In this document: one piece after another, positions 26,130 to 36,031 of the stretch
How positions within the stretch are numbered: the first letter of the stretch is position 1
Layout of the letters: each line of letters opens with the position of its first letter
NCBI RefSeq assembly: GCF_900107285.1
Contig: NZ_FNPK01000005.1
Span: 1 to 64,000, forward strand
Source of the DNA: Acinetobacter kyonggiensis
GTDB taxonomy: Bacteria; Pseudomonadota; Gammaproteobacteria; Pseudomonadales; Moraxellaceae
DNA length: 64,000 nucleotides
Reading direction: 5' to 3'
The notes under the pieces: model-generated
Told to the model about the DNA's origin: nothing
Database searches by the model: none
Seen by the model: only the letters and a program-made list of their open reading frames with translations
Program-made: the position numbers and the translations under genes

Positions 26130-27413
26130 TTACCAGCTTAACGCACCACCCGTTTGGTAGTCTGTTACGCGAGTTTCAAAGAAATTTTTCTCTTTACGTA
26201 AGTCCATCATTTCAGACATCCACTGGAATGGATTGTTCACACCAGCAAATTGTTCAGGCAGACCCAGTTGTGCTAAACGACGGTTTGCAATGAACTTCAA
26301 GTATTCTTCCATCATGGCAGCATTCATACCCAATACACCACGTGGCATGGTGTCACGTGCATATTCAATTTCTAGCATGGTTCCTTCAAGAATCATTTGA
26401 ATGATTTCTTCTTGGAATTCTGCTGTCCAAAGGGCTGGGTTTTCATTCTTGATTTGGTTAATCATGTCGATACCAAAGTTCAAGTGCATCGACTCATCAC
26501 GTAAGATGTATTGGAATTGCTCAGCAACACCATTCATTTTATTACGACGACCCATCGACAAAATTTGGCTGAAACCACAGTAGAAGAAAATCCCTTCAAG
26601 TACGCAGTAGAATGCGATCAAGTTGCGAAGCAAGATTTGATCGTTTTCAGGTGTACCCGTTTTGAATGTAGGATCACATAAAGATTGTGTGTACTTTAGG
26701 CCCCAAGCTGCTTTACGTGCTACTGATGGTACTTCACGATACATGTTGAAGACTTCGCCTTCATCCATACCTAAAGATTCGATACAGTATTGGTAAGCAT
26801 GGGTATGAATCGCTTCTTCAAATGCTTGACGTAAAATGTATTGGCGGCATTCAGGGTTAGTAATGTGACGGTAAATCGCCAAGACCAAGTTGTTTGCAAC
26901 CAATGAATCGGCAGTCGAGAAGAAACCAAGTGAGCGCATCACAATGGTACGTTCGTCTTCAGTTAAGCCATTTTCAGACTTCCAAAGTGCGATGTCGTGG
27001 TTCATGTTAACTTCTTGTGGCATCCAGTGGTTTGCACAACCATCTAGATATTTCTGCCAAGCCCATTCGTATTTGAATGGTACAAGCTGGTTCAAATCCG
27101 CACGACAGTTGATCATGGCTTTATCATCAACTTGTACACGCTGCGCACCCATTTCAAGCTCTTCTAAGCCCGGTGCAACATCGAGTGTTTCTAAGGCAGC
27201 AGATGCTCTTGCCAGTGAATCGGTTGAATGTTTTGTTCCACCTTTACGGGCTGTAGCGGGTTGTGCAGTTGCCACATCCGACGATGTGTTGTGTGCATCA
27301 GATACCATCTGCGTATTAACCGCTTTTTGCGAGTCGATGGACGCAGACTTGTGTTCAGGTGCAGCCGGTTTTTGCGAATCATCTTCGAAATCGTCCCAAC
27401 TTAGGATAGACAT
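26130..27413 (-). CDS. nrdB: ribonucleotide reductase class Ia, beta subunit
   Basis: It carries the di-iron/tyrosyl radical that starts the reduction of ribonucleotides to deoxyribonucleotides. Iron ligands are visible in [11 protein letters not shown] (Glu, His), [11 protein letters not shown] (Glu) and [12 protein letters not shown] (Glu, His). I placed the start at the ATG giving [12 protein letters not shown] (27413); an in-frame ATG at 27458 would add 15 unlikely residues. A low-complexity stretch (about residues 15-75) precedes the core. It is downstream of nrdA with a small membrane gene and a repeat between. It is the first core gene right of the island. Confidence 0.95.
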   Translation of the reverse strand: MSILSWDDFEDDSQKPAAPEHKSASIDSQKAVNTQMVSDAHNTSSDVATAQPATARKGGTKHSTDSLARASAALETLDVAPGLEELEMGAQRVQVDDKAMINCRADLNQLVPFKYEWAWQKYLDGCANHWMPQEVNMNHDIALWKSENGLTEDERTIVMRSLGFFSTADSLVANNLVLAIYRHITNPECRQYILRQAFEEAIHTHAYQYCIESLGMDEGEVFNMYREVPSVARKAAWGLKYTQSLCDPTFKTGTPENDQILLRNLIAFYCVLEGIFFYCGFSQILSMGRRNKMNGVAEQFQYILRDESMHLNFGIDMINQIKNENPALWTAEFQEEIIQMILEGTMLEIEYARDTMPRGVLGMNAAMMEEYLKFIANRRLAQLGLPEQFAGVNNPFQWMSEMMDLRKEKNFFETRVTDYQTGGALSW

Positions 27414-27553
27414 ATCAATTCTCTCTTCGTTGCTTATATCTGTTTTCGGACATCTCACAAACGAAGATGTCTACTATACGCTTATTCTGTGTAAGCAAAA
27501 TCAAGTTTTGTCGATGAGTGCTCTTGTTTTGTTCATAAAGAGCAATATCCCCA

Positions 27554-27682
27554 TTACTTATTTTGCTTACGCTGTTGTTTACGAATGGCTAAAAATGCGT
27601 AGACCATCGGTACATAAAAGACAATAAAGGCAAAGACCAGCACTGCGAGTCCTAACATGTAGTTATGAGTCATATGTTGCAT
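27554..27682 (-). CDS. small single-pass membrane protein between nrdA and nrdB
   Basis: A 42-aa protein: MQHMTHNYMLGLAVLVFAFI followed by VFYVPMVYAFLAIRKQQRK. One hydrophobic helix (about residues 9-32) is followed by a basic tail. An AAGGA ribosome-binding site lies at the right distance before the ATG at 27682. It lies in the direction of nrdA and nrdB and may be co-transcribed. The function is unknown. Confidence 0.6.
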   Translation of the reverse strand: MQHMTHNYMLGLAVLVFAFIVFYVPMVYAFLAIRKQQRKQNK

Positions 27683-27708
27683 GGTCTTTTCCTTTATTTA
27701 TATTTTTT

Positions 27709-27819
27709 AATCCTCCCCCTTGCGCAGCAATGCTGCTCACCTTTAAAAAGGAGGGACTTCTTCGAATTCAAATGGTTTCTTGGAAGTCCGCCTTTGAAAA
27801 AGGGGGATTTAGGGGGATT
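27709..27819. repeat. intergenic inverted-repeat element
   Basis: About 111 bp with two imperfect arms facing each other: AATCCTCCCCCT... at the left end and ...AGGGGGATT at the right, with inner GGACTTC/GAAGTCC pairs around an AT-rich centre. It resembles the small non-coding palindromic repeats scattered between genes in Acinetobacter. It sits directly after the nrdA stop and may fold in the mRNA. Confidence 0.6.
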
Positions 27820-27835
27820 TTAGAAACTCACCAAA

Positions 27836-30670
27836 TTATTGACAAGCTTCACAATCAGGATTGTCAATTGAACATGCAAGTGGTACTGGTGCCGCTTGAG
27901 CAAAATCATCTTCAGTCACTGCTTCAGGTTTTTTTGCAACTTCGGCAACAGGTGCGCTAGTTACGACAGGAGCGCCCATGTTTGATTTAACTGCGTTCAA
28001 TGCACCCGTGTTAATGGTTGATTTTTCAGCAGAAGTTGCGCCTAAAGCTCGGAGGTAATAAGTGGTTTTAAGACCACGTAACCATGCCATTTTATAGGTC
28101 ATGTCTAATTTTTTACCGTTTGCACCCGAGATGTAAAGGTTAAGCGATTGTGCTTGATCGATCCATTTTTGACGACGTGATGCAGCATCCACAATCCAAC
28201 GTGGCTCAACTTCAAACGCAGTCGCGAAGATGGCTTTAAGCTCTTCAGGAATACGCGCAATTTTCTGCACAGAACCTTCGAAGTGTTTCAGGTCATTAAC
28301 CATCACAGAATCCCAAAGACCACGATCTTTTAACGCACGTACTAAGTACGGGTTAATCACTGTGAATTCGCCAGAAAGGTTCGATTTCACATAAAGATTT
28401 TGGAAAGTTGGCTCGATTGATTGTGAAACACCACAAATGTTGGAAATGGTTGCCGTTGGCGCAATTGCCATCACATTCGAGTTACGCATACCGTCTTTTT
28501 GAACTTTGTTACGTAAAGTATCCCAATCCAAGCGTTGTGTACGATCCACTTCGAACATACGTTCTGGGCGTGATTTCGCAACCAAGTCTAAAGAATCGAT
28601 TGGCAAGATACCTTGATCCCAAAGTGATCCTTTAAATGTCTCATACGTACCACGTTCAACAGCTAAATCACTAGAAGTTGTAATTGCGTAGTAGCTAATC
28701 ACTTCCATTGATTCATCGGCAAACTCAACTGCGGCATCAGAACCATACGCCAAGTTCATTTCATATAGTGCATCTTGGAAGCCCATGATGCCCATACCGA
28801 CAGGACGGTGTTTCAAGTTTGAAGTACGCGCTTGCGGAACTGCGTAATAGTTGATGTCAATCACGTTGTCGAGCATGCGAACCGCAGTTTTTACTGTGCG
28901 AGCAAGTTTCTCACGGTCAAGTACACCACCTTTAACGTGTTGTACAAGGTTGATTGAACCTAAATTACACACCGCAATTTCATCTTCATTGGTGTTTAAC
29001 GTAATTTCTGTACACAAGTTAGATGAATGTACGACACCCACGTGTTGTTGTGGTGAGCGTAAGTTACATACGTCTTTGAATGTGATCCACGGGTGACCCG
29101 TTTCAAACAACATCGACAACATTTTGCGCCACAAATCTTTTGCACGAATGACTTTGTGCAACATGTTGGTTTCTTTTGCAATGCCTTCATAGTAAGCATA
29201 GCGTTCAGCAAATTCTACGCCCATCAAATCATGAAGATCAGGGGTTTCAGAAGGTGTGAACAACGTCCATTCAGCATCTTCAAATACACGTTGCATGAAC
29301 AAGTCTGGAACCCAGTTTGCTGTGTTCATGTCATGCGTACGACGACGGTCATCACCCGTGTTTTTACGTAGCTCTAGGAATTCTTCAATATCCAAATGCC
29401 AAGTTTCAAGGTAAGCACACACTGCGCCTTTACGTTTACCGCCTTGGTTAACCGCAACAGCAGTATCGTTGGCCACTTTAAGGAATGGCACAACACCTTG
29501 TGATTTACCGTTTGTCCCTTTGATGTATGAGTTCAAGGCACGAACTGGTGTCCAGTCATTGCCCAAACCGCCTGCCCATTTAGACAACATTGCGTTATCA
29601 CGCATTGCGCCATAAATGTTGTACAGGTCATCACCAATGGTGGTTAAGTAACAGCTCGACAACTGTGGACGTAAAGTCCCTGAGTTGAATAGGGTTGGTG
29701 TAGATGCCATGTAGTCGAAGCTAGACAATAAGTTATAGAACTCAATCGCACGATCTTCACGGTTTTCTTCATTTAGCGTTAAACCCATTGATACGCGCAT
29801 GAAGAACAATTGTGGTAGTTCAAAGCGGATACCATCTGAATGGATAAAGTAACGGTCAAATAAAGTTTGTAGACCTAGGTAGGTAAATTGATTTGAGCGT
29901 TCTGGTTGAATCGCTGCTGCCAATTTAACAAGGTCAAAGTTCAGGAGTTCAGGCGATAAAAGATCAAGCTCAATCCCTTTCTTTAAGAAGGTTTCTAAAG
30001 CCGCATTTTCTAAAGTATCTGTAGATAGACCTAAAAACTCTAAACCTGTAGCAACCAAGTTGTCACGTAGTAAACGTGCGGTTACATAGGTGTAGTTTGG
30101 TTCTTGTTCAATACGGGTACGTGTCGCCATCATCATGGTGGTTGAGATGTCAGACTCTTTTACGCCGTTATATAGGTTCTTAATGGTTTCATCGATGATC
30201 GCTTGAACATCAATGCCTTCTAAGCCTTCAGCCGCTTTTTCTATATGTGCTTTTAGCGCACCTAAGTCAAGGGGTTGTAGTTGACCATTTGCAGCAGTCA
30301 CTTGTAGCGTTGGATGATGATGTGCACCGGTTTGTTTGCGCGCTTCAGAACGCTGCTCACGGTAGATGACATACGCACGGGCAACTTTTTGTTCACCTGT
30401 ACGCATAAGTGCTAGCTCAACTTGATCTTGAACTTCTTCAATGTGAATGGTGCCGCCTGATGGCAAACGACGGTTAAACGTATTCATGACCATTTCAGTC
30501 AATTGCTCTATACGATCATGAATACGGCTTGAATCAGCGCTTTGTTGACCTTCTACAGCCAAAAATGCTTTACCGATCGCGACAGAAATTTTTTCTGCAT
30601 CAAAAGCGGCAACATCACCGGTGCGTTTAATCACCTGAAGTTGACCAGGGATTGAAGTGATTATGCTCAT
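27836..30670 (-). CDS. nrdA: ribonucleotide reductase class Ia, alpha subunit
   Basis: The catalytic subunit, 944 aa, converts NDPs to dNDPs using active-site cysteines. Two ATP-cone domains lie in tandem at the N-terminus (about residues 10-105 and 118-210), as in Pseudomonas NrdA, and allow dATP inhibition. Active-site segments include QLSSCYLTTIGDD, SSNLCTEITLN and the PTATISNICGVSQSIEP loop. The C-terminus ends with the swinging thiol pair CSIDNPDCEACQ. Two NrdR-like boxes lie about 85-135 bp upstream of the start codon. The ATG at 30670 is clear. Confidence 0.97.
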   Translation of the reverse strand: MSIITSIPGQLQVIKRTGDVAAFDAEKISVAIGKAFLAVEGQQSADSSRIHDRIEQLTEMVMNTFNRRLPSGGTIHIEEVQDQVELALMRTGEQKVARAYVIYREQRSEARKQTGAHHHPTLQVTAANGQLQPLDLGALKAHIEKAAEGLEGIDVQAIIDETIKNLYNGVKESDISTTMMMATRTRIEQEPNYTYVTARLLRDNLVATGLEFLGLSTDTLENAALETFLKKGIELDLLSPELLNFDLVKLAAAIQPERSNQFTYLGLQTLFDRYFIHSDGIRFELPQLFFMRVSMGLTLNEENREDRAIEFYNLLSSFDYMASTPTLFNSGTLRPQLSSCYLTTIGDDLYNIYGAMRDNAMLSKWAGGLGNDWTPVRALNSYIKGTNGKSQGVVPFLKVANDTAVAVNQGGKRKGAVCAYLETWHLDIEEFLELRKNTGDDRRRTHDMNTANWVPDLFMQRVFEDAEWTLFTPSETPDLHDLMGVEFAERYAYYEGIAKETNMLHKVIRAKDLWRKMLSMLFETGHPWITFKDVCNLRSPQQHVGVVHSSNLCTEITLNTNEDEIAVCNLGSINLVQHVKGGVLDREKLARTVKTAVRMLDNVIDINYYAVPQARTSNLKHRPVGMGIMGFQDALYEMNLAYGSDAAVEFADESMEVISYYAITTSSDLAVERGTYETFKGSLWDQGILPIDSLDLVAKSRPERMFEVDRTQRLDWDTLRNKVQKDGMRNSNVMAIAPTATISNICGVSQSIEPTFQNLYVKSNLSGEFTVINPYLVRALKDRGLWDSVMVNDLKHFEGSVQKIARIPEELKAIFATAFEVEPRWIVDAASRRQKWIDQAQSLNLYISGANGKKLDMTYKMAWLRGLKTTYYLRALGATSAEKSTINTGALNAVKSNMGAPVVTSAPVAEVAKKPEAVTEDDFAQAAPVPLACSIDNPDCEACQ

Positions 30671-30755
30671 GTTGGCATAGCTCCATTGTCATCTATTGTT
30701 ATGTGTGTGAACCATTTGAACTGGACGATAAATCGTCTCAGTGTTTGAGGATTAA

Positions 30756-30803
30756 ACACAAGAACTAGTGGTTTAAAATCGAATTGAACACAAGATACGG
30801 GAA
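30756..30803 (-). promoter_or_regulatory. paired NrdR-like boxes upstream of nrdA
   Basis: Box 1 (30756-30771) is ACACAAGAACTAGTGG and box 2 (30788-30803) begins ACACAAGATACGGG. Both keep the ACACAA end of the NrdR consensus, and their starts are 32 bp apart, which is the canonical three-turn spacing. The right halves are degenerate. Confidence 0.55.
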
Positions 30804-31268
30804 AATTCAGGGTAGATCAATATTGACATTTTAGTAAAAATTTTTCTAATGCCTTGCAATATTCCTTTGCAAAAAAATCCCTATTTTTATGTTTCTGGTA
30901 TAAGTCTTATGAGACAAGGATATAGCATAGCAAAGCTAAAAAAATGTGCTTATAGATAACATTGTGGATAAGTTTAAAAGAGCAGGATTAATTGGTTTAA
31001 TCAGTCATATTCTGAACAAGAGGTGAAATCGTGCACAAAAAGGTCATTTTGTAACAAAATATATTATTAATGAAGCTGTATTTGTAACATATTTTTAAAA
31101 GTTTAATAAATTCAACACTTAATAAAAATATAACAAAAAACTACTTTGATGTATCAGTTTGGTGAATGCTATCTTGTTTACAATGTAAACGTGTGTATAT
31201 TGCTGGATATGTTGAAGCGTATCCTTTGGATTTTTAAGGATACCTTAATCCATATAAAGGGGCATTTT
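30804..31268. other. upstream region between nrdA and bfmR
   Basis: About 465 AT-rich bp. It holds two TTTGTAACA boxes 33 bp apart (31048-31056 and 31081-31089) and the inverted repeat GTTTACAATGTAAAC at 31176-31190, all upstream of bfmR. No coding sequence is seen. Confidence 0.5.
31048..31089 (+). promoter_or_regulatory. twin TTTGTAACA boxes upstream of bfmR
   Basis: Two identical 9-bp copies lie 33 bp apart, and the first sits in the palindrome TTTTGTAACAAAA. Their GTTACA-type core, read on the other strand, recalls the RstA box of the homologous enterobacterial regulator. Autoregulation by BfmR is possible. Confidence 0.4.
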
Positions 31269-31985
31269 ATGAGCCAAGAAGAAAAGTTACCAAAAATTTT
31301 AATCGTTGAAGACGATGAGCGTCTTGCACGTTTGACTCAAGAATACCTTATCCGTAATGGATTAGAAGTTGGGGTAGAACCTGATGGTAATCGTGCAATC
31401 CGTCGCATCATTGCAGAGCAACCGGATATGGTCGTGCTTGATGTGATGCTGCCTGGTGCTGATGGTTTGACCATTTGTCGTGAAGTTCGTCCACATTATC
31501 ATCAACCTATTTTGATGTTGACTGCACGTACTGAAGATATGGACCAAGTTTTAGGTCTAGAAATGGGTGCAGATGACTATGTGGCAAAACCTGTTCAACC
31601 GCGTGTTCTTTTAGCCCGTATTCGTGCCTTACTGCGTCGTACAGATAAAACACCTGAAGACGAAGTGGCACAACGCATTGAATTTGATGACCTTGTTATT
31701 GATAATGGCGGTCGTTCAGTGACTTTAAATGGTGAGTTGGTTGATTTCACCAGTGCTGAATATGATTTGTTGTGGTTGCTGGCTTCAAATGCAGGTCGTA
31801 TTTTATCGCGTGAAGACATTTTTGAGCGTCTACGCGGTATTGAATATGATGGTCAAGACCGTTCAATTGATGTGCGTATTTCACGTATTCGTCCAAAAAT
31901 TGGTGATGATCCTGAAAATCCAAAACGTATTAAAACAGTACGTAGTAAAGGTTATTTATTCGTTAAAGAGACTAATGGTCTTTAA
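31269..31985 (+). CDS. bfmR: OmpR-family response regulator BfmR
   Basis: A 238-aa response regulator. The receiver domain has the acidic pocket ILIVEDDE, the phosphorylated Asp in VVLDVMLPG, and the conserved Lys in YVAKPVQP. The OmpR-type winged helix follows (ELVDFTSAEYDLLWLL, then SIDVRISRIRPKIG). I chose the ATG at 31269 (MSQEEKLPKIL), which gives exactly the known BfmR length; an in-frame ATG at 31146 would add 41 residues with no homology. In Acinetobacter, BfmRS controls envelope stress, capsule, biofilm and antibiotic tolerance. It is followed by bfmS 30 bp downstream. Confidence 0.95.
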   Translation: MSQEEKLPKILIVEDDERLARLTQEYLIRNGLEVGVEPDGNRAIRRIIAEQPDMVVLDVMLPGADGLTICREVRPHYHQPILMLTARTEDMDQVLGLEMGADDYVAKPVQPRVLLARIRALLRRTDKTPEDEVAQRIEFDDLVIDNGGRSVTLNGELVDFTSAEYDLLWLLASNAGRILSREDIFERLRGIEYDGQDRSIDVRISRIRPKIGDDPENPKRIKTVRSKGYLFVKETNGL

Positions 31986-32015
31986 TGTTTGCCCTTAATT
32001 TTATAGGACAGCCGC

Positions 32016-33674
32016 GTGTTTAAACACAGTATATTCTTGCGTATTTATGCAGGGTTAGTGATTTTAGTGGCATTGGTTGCTGTATTTGGCTACCTATTGG
32101 TACAAATTATCAACTATCAACGCGCACAAGAATATCGTGAATCTTTGACCGATGGTGTGTCTTATATCATTAGTGAGGGAATCTCAAGACAGCCCAATGA
32201 GCAGCAGAAACGCGATTGGATTTCTGATGCGTCCGACTTACTTGAACTTCCTATTTATTATGTGGATTCAAGTAAAGTCGATTTGTCTCGTACCGAGCAA
32301 AAAAGAATTGATAACCGTAAAGCTGCGGTGCGTTATGATGCAGAAAATTCGATTGCTTATATTATTATTGGGTTACGAGATGATCCCAAACATTTGCTTT
32401 ATATTAAAGTAGATAAAATAGGGGAGCGCCAAATGAAGGCGTTACCTATTTTTATTTTAGATTATCTGGTGTATTACCCAGGACAAGAAAAAGAATATCT
32501 TGCAAAAATTCAGTCGAATTTTTCCTATCCGATTCAAATTGAAAAAGTTCAAAACCTACCGCTTGATTCTGAGCAAATCGGTCGACTTCGATTGGATCAC
32601 AGTATTATTTTATACCGTGATAATGCCACCGTGCGCGGCACCACGATTTCTATTGTTTCCCCAATGCCAAGCTCGCCTTCTGAGGTGCTGGTTCTAGGTC
32701 CTGTACCGCTCTTTAATTGGATGCCTTTCCAACTCGCGGCAGGTATTACCTTGCTTAGCCTGTTCGTATTAAGTTTAGGTGTGTATGGCTTGCTGGTGCC
32801 TATGCAGCGTCGTTTACGTGAAGTGAATTATGCATTACATCGGATGAAATCTGGTGACATGACTTTACGCTTGCCTGTAGATGGTACGGATGAGATGGCA
32901 AGTTTAGCGATCAATTACAATAGTATGTCTGATCATATTCAGCGTTTGATTGAGGCGCAGCGTGAATTGATGCGCGCAGTTTCGCATGAGCTTAGAACGC
33001 CTGTGGCACGTATCCGGTTTGGTATGGAAATGCTCGCAGAAGAAGATGATTATGACTACCGTCTACAACAAGTTGATATGATTGATAAAGATATTGAGGC
33101 ACTCAATACTTTGATTGATGAAATCATGACCTATGCAAAACTAGAACAGGGTACACCTTCACTCGATTTTGAAAAAATTGTTTTATTTGAAGTATTAGAT
33201 CAAGTGATTGTTGAAACTGAGGCACTGAAAACTCAAAAAGAAATTGAACTGTTGCCTCTTCCAATTAATTTGGTTGTGGATGCAGAACGTCGTTACCTAC
33301 ACCGTGTTGTGCAAAACTTAGTGGGGAACGCGGTTCGTTACTGCGATCATAAAGTGATTGTGAGTGGTGGCATAGATGATGCAGGAATGGCCTATGTTCA
33401 AGTTGAGGATGATGGGGCGGGTGTGCCAGAAGAAGAGCGTCAGCGGATTTTTGAGGCTTTTGCCCGTTTAGATGATAGCCGAACTCGAGCGTCGGGTGGT
33501 TATGGTTTAGGTTTGTCTATTGTGAGTCGGATTGCGTATTGGTTTGGCGGTAAAATAGCCGTCGATCAAAGTCCTATTTTGGGTGGAGCACGTTTTACCA
33601 TGTCATGGCCTGCACGACGATTTAATCGAGCCAAAAATAAAATGAATATGACAAAAAACGACATAGAGCCTTAA
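32016..33674 (+). CDS. bfmS: sensor histidine kinase BfmS
   Basis: A 552-aa membrane sensor kinase that partners BfmR. TM1 is near residues 8-31, a periplasmic sensor spans about 32-235, and TM2 is near 236-262. A HAMP domain follows, then the H box RAVSHELRTPVARIRF with the phosphorylated His, the N box VVQNLVGNAVRYC, and the G boxes DDGAGVPEEE and GGYGLGLSIV. Translation starts with GTG at 32016 (MFKHSIFLRIYAG), as there is no better ATG. A terminator follows about 8 bp after the stop. Confidence 0.95.
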   Translation: MFKHSIFLRIYAGLVILVALVAVFGYLLVQIINYQRAQEYRESLTDGVSYIISEGISRQPNEQQKRDWISDASDLLELPIYYVDSSKVDLSRTEQKRIDNRKAAVRYDAENSIAYIIIGLRDDPKHLLYIKVDKIGERQMKALPIFILDYLVYYPGQEKEYLAKIQSNFSYPIQIEKVQNLPLDSEQIGRLRLDHSIILYRDNATVRGTTISIVSPMPSSPSEVLVLGPVPLFNWMPFQLAAGITLLSLFVLSLGVYGLLVPMQRRLREVNYALHRMKSGDMTLRLPVDGTDEMASLAINYNSMSDHIQRLIEAQRELMRAVSHELRTPVARIRFGMEMLAEEDDYDYRLQQVDMIDKDIEALNTLIDEIMTYAKLEQGTPSLDFEKIVLFEVLDQVIVETEALKTQKEIELLPLPINLVVDAERRYLHRVVQNLVGNAVRYCDHKVIVSGGIDDAGMAYVQVEDDGAGVPEEERQRIFEAFARLDDSRTRASGGYGLGLSIVSRIAYWFGGKIAVDQSPILGGARFTMSWPARRFNRAKNKMNMTKNDIEP

Positions 33675-33681
33675 ATACGAT

Positions 33682-33707
33682 AAAAGCACCGATTTCGGTG
33701 CTTTTTA
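33682..33707. terminator. bidirectional terminator after bfmS
   Basis: The stem AAAAGCACC/GGTGCTTTT with a short loop serves bfmS and the convergent gene that ends at 33715. Confidence 0.85.
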
Positions 33708-33714
33708 TATCGCG

Positions 33715-34071
33715 TTATTCGTGGCTGGTGGGGTCGGGTTCAATGAGTTTTTTGCCTTGTTTCAGATTTTCTAGCGCATCAGCATTGAAGTCGAGAAGCA
33801 AAGAATTGTTTTTAGGGTCTATAGCGTAATGGCTAATCAGTTTTTGATCACCGTTTAAGGTCTCTACTTTGTATTCATCGGCAATATGTAGAATGGCATC
33901 CAGATTAGTGGTTGCAGAAGCAAAGTCTTGGCGGAAAAGTTCGTAAATATCACGAAGGTCAAAAATGGCATTTTGGGCATCTGGATGTTTTTCAATATAG
34001 CCTTCCACATGATGCACCAATAATTGTGCAAAGAAAAAATAATCAGGTTGATGTGTGTATTCTAAGCTCAT
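33715..34071 (-). CDS. conserved hypothetical protein, 118 aa
   Basis: A soluble acidic protein beginning MSLEYTHQPDYFFFAQLLVH. I placed the start at 34071, where an AAGGA ribosome-binding site precedes the ATG; a longer frame to 34170 has no such site. No signal peptide, membrane helix or known motif is seen. It is mostly helical with a C-terminal segment rich in Asp and Lys. It is convergent with bfmS. I do not recognise the family. Confidence 0.7.
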   Translation of the reverse strand: MSLEYTHQPDYFFFAQLLVHHVEGYIEKHPDAQNAIFDLRDIYELFRQDFASATTNLDAILHIADEYKVETLNGDQKLISHYAIDPKNNSLLLDFNADALENLKQGKKLIEPDPTSHE

Positions 34072-34711
34072 GTGTTTGTTCCTTATTCTTTGTTCTAGAG
34101 TTGCATATAGGAATAGCATAAATAGGGGGCGGAGAGCATTAGGAGATGCATGCGAGTTGCAAAAAAACACACAAAATATCTATTCGATAATTTATGTATT
34201 GGGCAATTATGGTCATGCCTTTTTATATAAGTCACAGAGTTTAAAAATTACATTAAAAGCATTTTTATGTTTTTTCAGCATAATGATCAAAATTTTGCTG
34301 TTATGAAAAGCCTGTAATAAAAATAATTTGGGTTGGTATGGACTACTCTTTGGTATAGCACGTAAATATTTGATCATTTGCGCCTGATGATAAAGTATGT
34401 GCTATGAACGAATGCTGCGGCAATTTAAATTTTACCCTAAAAAGATAAAGGTCGATTTAATGGATTTGAAAAAAATAATCACTTTTCTTTTTTTGATTTG
34501 ATAAAGCGATTGCTTGGGAAGTAATGGGGCTTAAGCTTTGAAAAAAATGCAAAATGATTAAAATATCATCCAAAAGACTAAGGCTGATAAGCTAGCAAGT
34601 GAAATCATAAATCAGGTACAATTGGCGGGATTAATTTTGTGTTTGGTGTATTTGAAGGCCAATACATACATTCTTTGTTAATAAATTAGGCCTGCCAGGA
34701 GTTATCCCCGC
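34072..34711. other. upstream region of the nuo operon
   Basis: About 640 AT-rich bp without a convincing gene. It should contain the promoter of the 13-gene nuo operon. No strong -35/-10 pair or clear operator was recognised. A long leader is possible. Confidence 0.4.
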
Positions 34712-35260
34712 ATGAGTGCCATTACTCCATACGATTGGGCAATTATTGCCTTCGTGATCGGCGTTACATTTCTTTGCGTCTTTATGCTCACAGTTCCTTT
34801 ACTCCTTGGGGGTAAGTCATGGGGCCGTGCGAAGCAAGAGCAATTTGAGTCAGGTGTGGTAGGTGCTGGTGGAGCACGCATCCGCTTGTCTGCTAAATTT
34901 TATTTAGTTGCAATTTTCTTTGTAGTCTTCGACCTAGAAGCACTTTATCTTTACGCATGGGCAACATCGGTTCGTGAAGTCGGTTGGTTTGGTTTTACCA
35001 CTGTGGTGATTTTTGTTGTCGACTTGTTGATTGCTTTGATTTATGCAATTTCTGTCGGTGCTTTAAATTGGGCACCAGTAGATCGTCGCAAATCAGCAGG
35101 TATACCACTGAAAATTGGTTCGCCAAATATGAATCTTGCGGATATTACACGCTTTAATTCTATCGAAGAGTTGGTTATCGATCCTACAGGTCAAATTCCA
35201 GCTCAATCTTCTGGTCGTGTGAAAGCAAAAACACCGGCTACATCATCTATTAAGGAGTAA
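34712..35260 (+). CDS. nuoA: NADH-quinone oxidoreductase subunit A
   Basis: A membrane subunit of respiratory complex I. Three transmembrane helices (about residues 10-32, 66-86 and 95-118) surround the conserved loop QFESGVVGAGGARIRLSAKF and the FDLEALYLYAW segment that lies at the quinone site. At 182 aa it is longer than the Escherichia coli protein, with an extra soluble C-terminal tail. It is the first gene of nuoA-N, 6 bp before nuoB. Confidence 0.95.
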   Translation: MSAITPYDWAIIAFVIGVTFLCVFMLTVPLLLGGKSWGRAKQEQFESGVVGAGGARIRLSAKFYLVAIFFVVFDLEALYLYAWATSVREVGWFGFTTVVIFVVDLLIALIYAISVGALNWAPVDRRKSAGIPLKIGSPNMNLADITRFNSIEELVIDPTGQIPAQSSGRVKAKTPATSSIKE

Positions 35261-35266
35261 CTCGGG

Positions 35267-35944
35267 ATGAAATACACATTAACCCGTGCGAATCCGGATG
35301 CTGATCAATATCCACTTCAAGAGCGTCAGGTTGTTGCCGATCCGCTTGAAGAAGAAGTGAATAAAAATGTATTCATGACTCGTTTAGAGGACGTGGTACA
35401 TACAGCTGTAAACTGGGGCCGTAAAAATTCGGTATGGCCTTTTAACTTTGGTACATCGTGCTGTTACGTAGAATATGCAACAACCTTAACGGGTGTGCAT
35501 GATATGTCACGTTTCGGTGCCGAAGTTATTCGTGCTTCACCGCGTCAGGCGGATTTAATGATCGTTGCAGGGACTTGCTTCGTGAAAATGGCACCTGTAA
35601 TTCAGCGTTTATATGAGCAAATGTTAGAGCCTAAATGGGTGATTTCAATGGGTGCTTGTGCAAACTCTGGTGGTATGTATGACATCTATTCAGTTGTACA
35701 AGGTGTGGATAAAATCATTCCTGTCGATGTGTACATCCCAGGTTGTCCACCGCGTCCTGAAGCATTATTGCAAGCATTAATGTTGTTGCAAGACCAAATT
35801 CAACTTGAGCGCCGTCCACTTTCAGCGGTGATTGGTGATGATCTTCAGCCAGTATATAAGCCAAAGATGCAGCCAGAACGTGACCGTAAGAATGCAGAAC
35901 GTATTGCAGTGAAAAACTTACGCTCTATGGATGAAATTAAATAA
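35267..35944 (+). CDS. nuoB: NADH-quinone oxidoreductase subunit B
   Basis: It binds the terminal iron-sulfur cluster N2 that reduces quinone. The ligands can be read as the tandem C65-C66 ([11 protein letters not shown]), C131 ([10 protein letters not shown]) and C160 ([13 protein letters not shown]), matching the family pattern. At 225 aa it has a normal core with a short extra C-terminal tail rich in Arg and Lys. The start follows a GGGATG context 6 bp after nuoA. Confidence 0.97.
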   Translation: MKYTLTRANPDADQYPLQERQVVADPLEEEVNKNVFMTRLEDVVHTAVNWGRKNSVWPFNFGTSCCYVEYATTLTGVHDMSRFGAEVIRASPRQADLMIVAGTCFVKMAPVIQRLYEQMLEPKWVISMGACANSGGMYDIYSVVQGVDKIIPVDVYIPGCPPRPEALLQALMLLQDQIQLERRPLSAVIGDDLQPVYKPKMQPERDRKNAERIAVKNLRSMDEIK

Positions 35945-36031
35945 TTTTAACGATGAAATATTGATGCACCCGATCTGGGTGTAATTGTCGTTAAAGTTGA
36001 CTGAATTTGTATTAAATAGGAAGCCAAGCCA

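Noticed and set aside
26890..27627. A 245-codon open frame on the plus strand across the start of nrdB.
   Set aside because: It lies antisense to the well-conserved nrdB gene and its translation has no domain pattern; it is a shadow frame.
34072..34711. Short frames in the nuo upstream region.
   Set aside because: The best is a 13-codon frame near 34460; none has a ribosome-binding site with a plausible protein.
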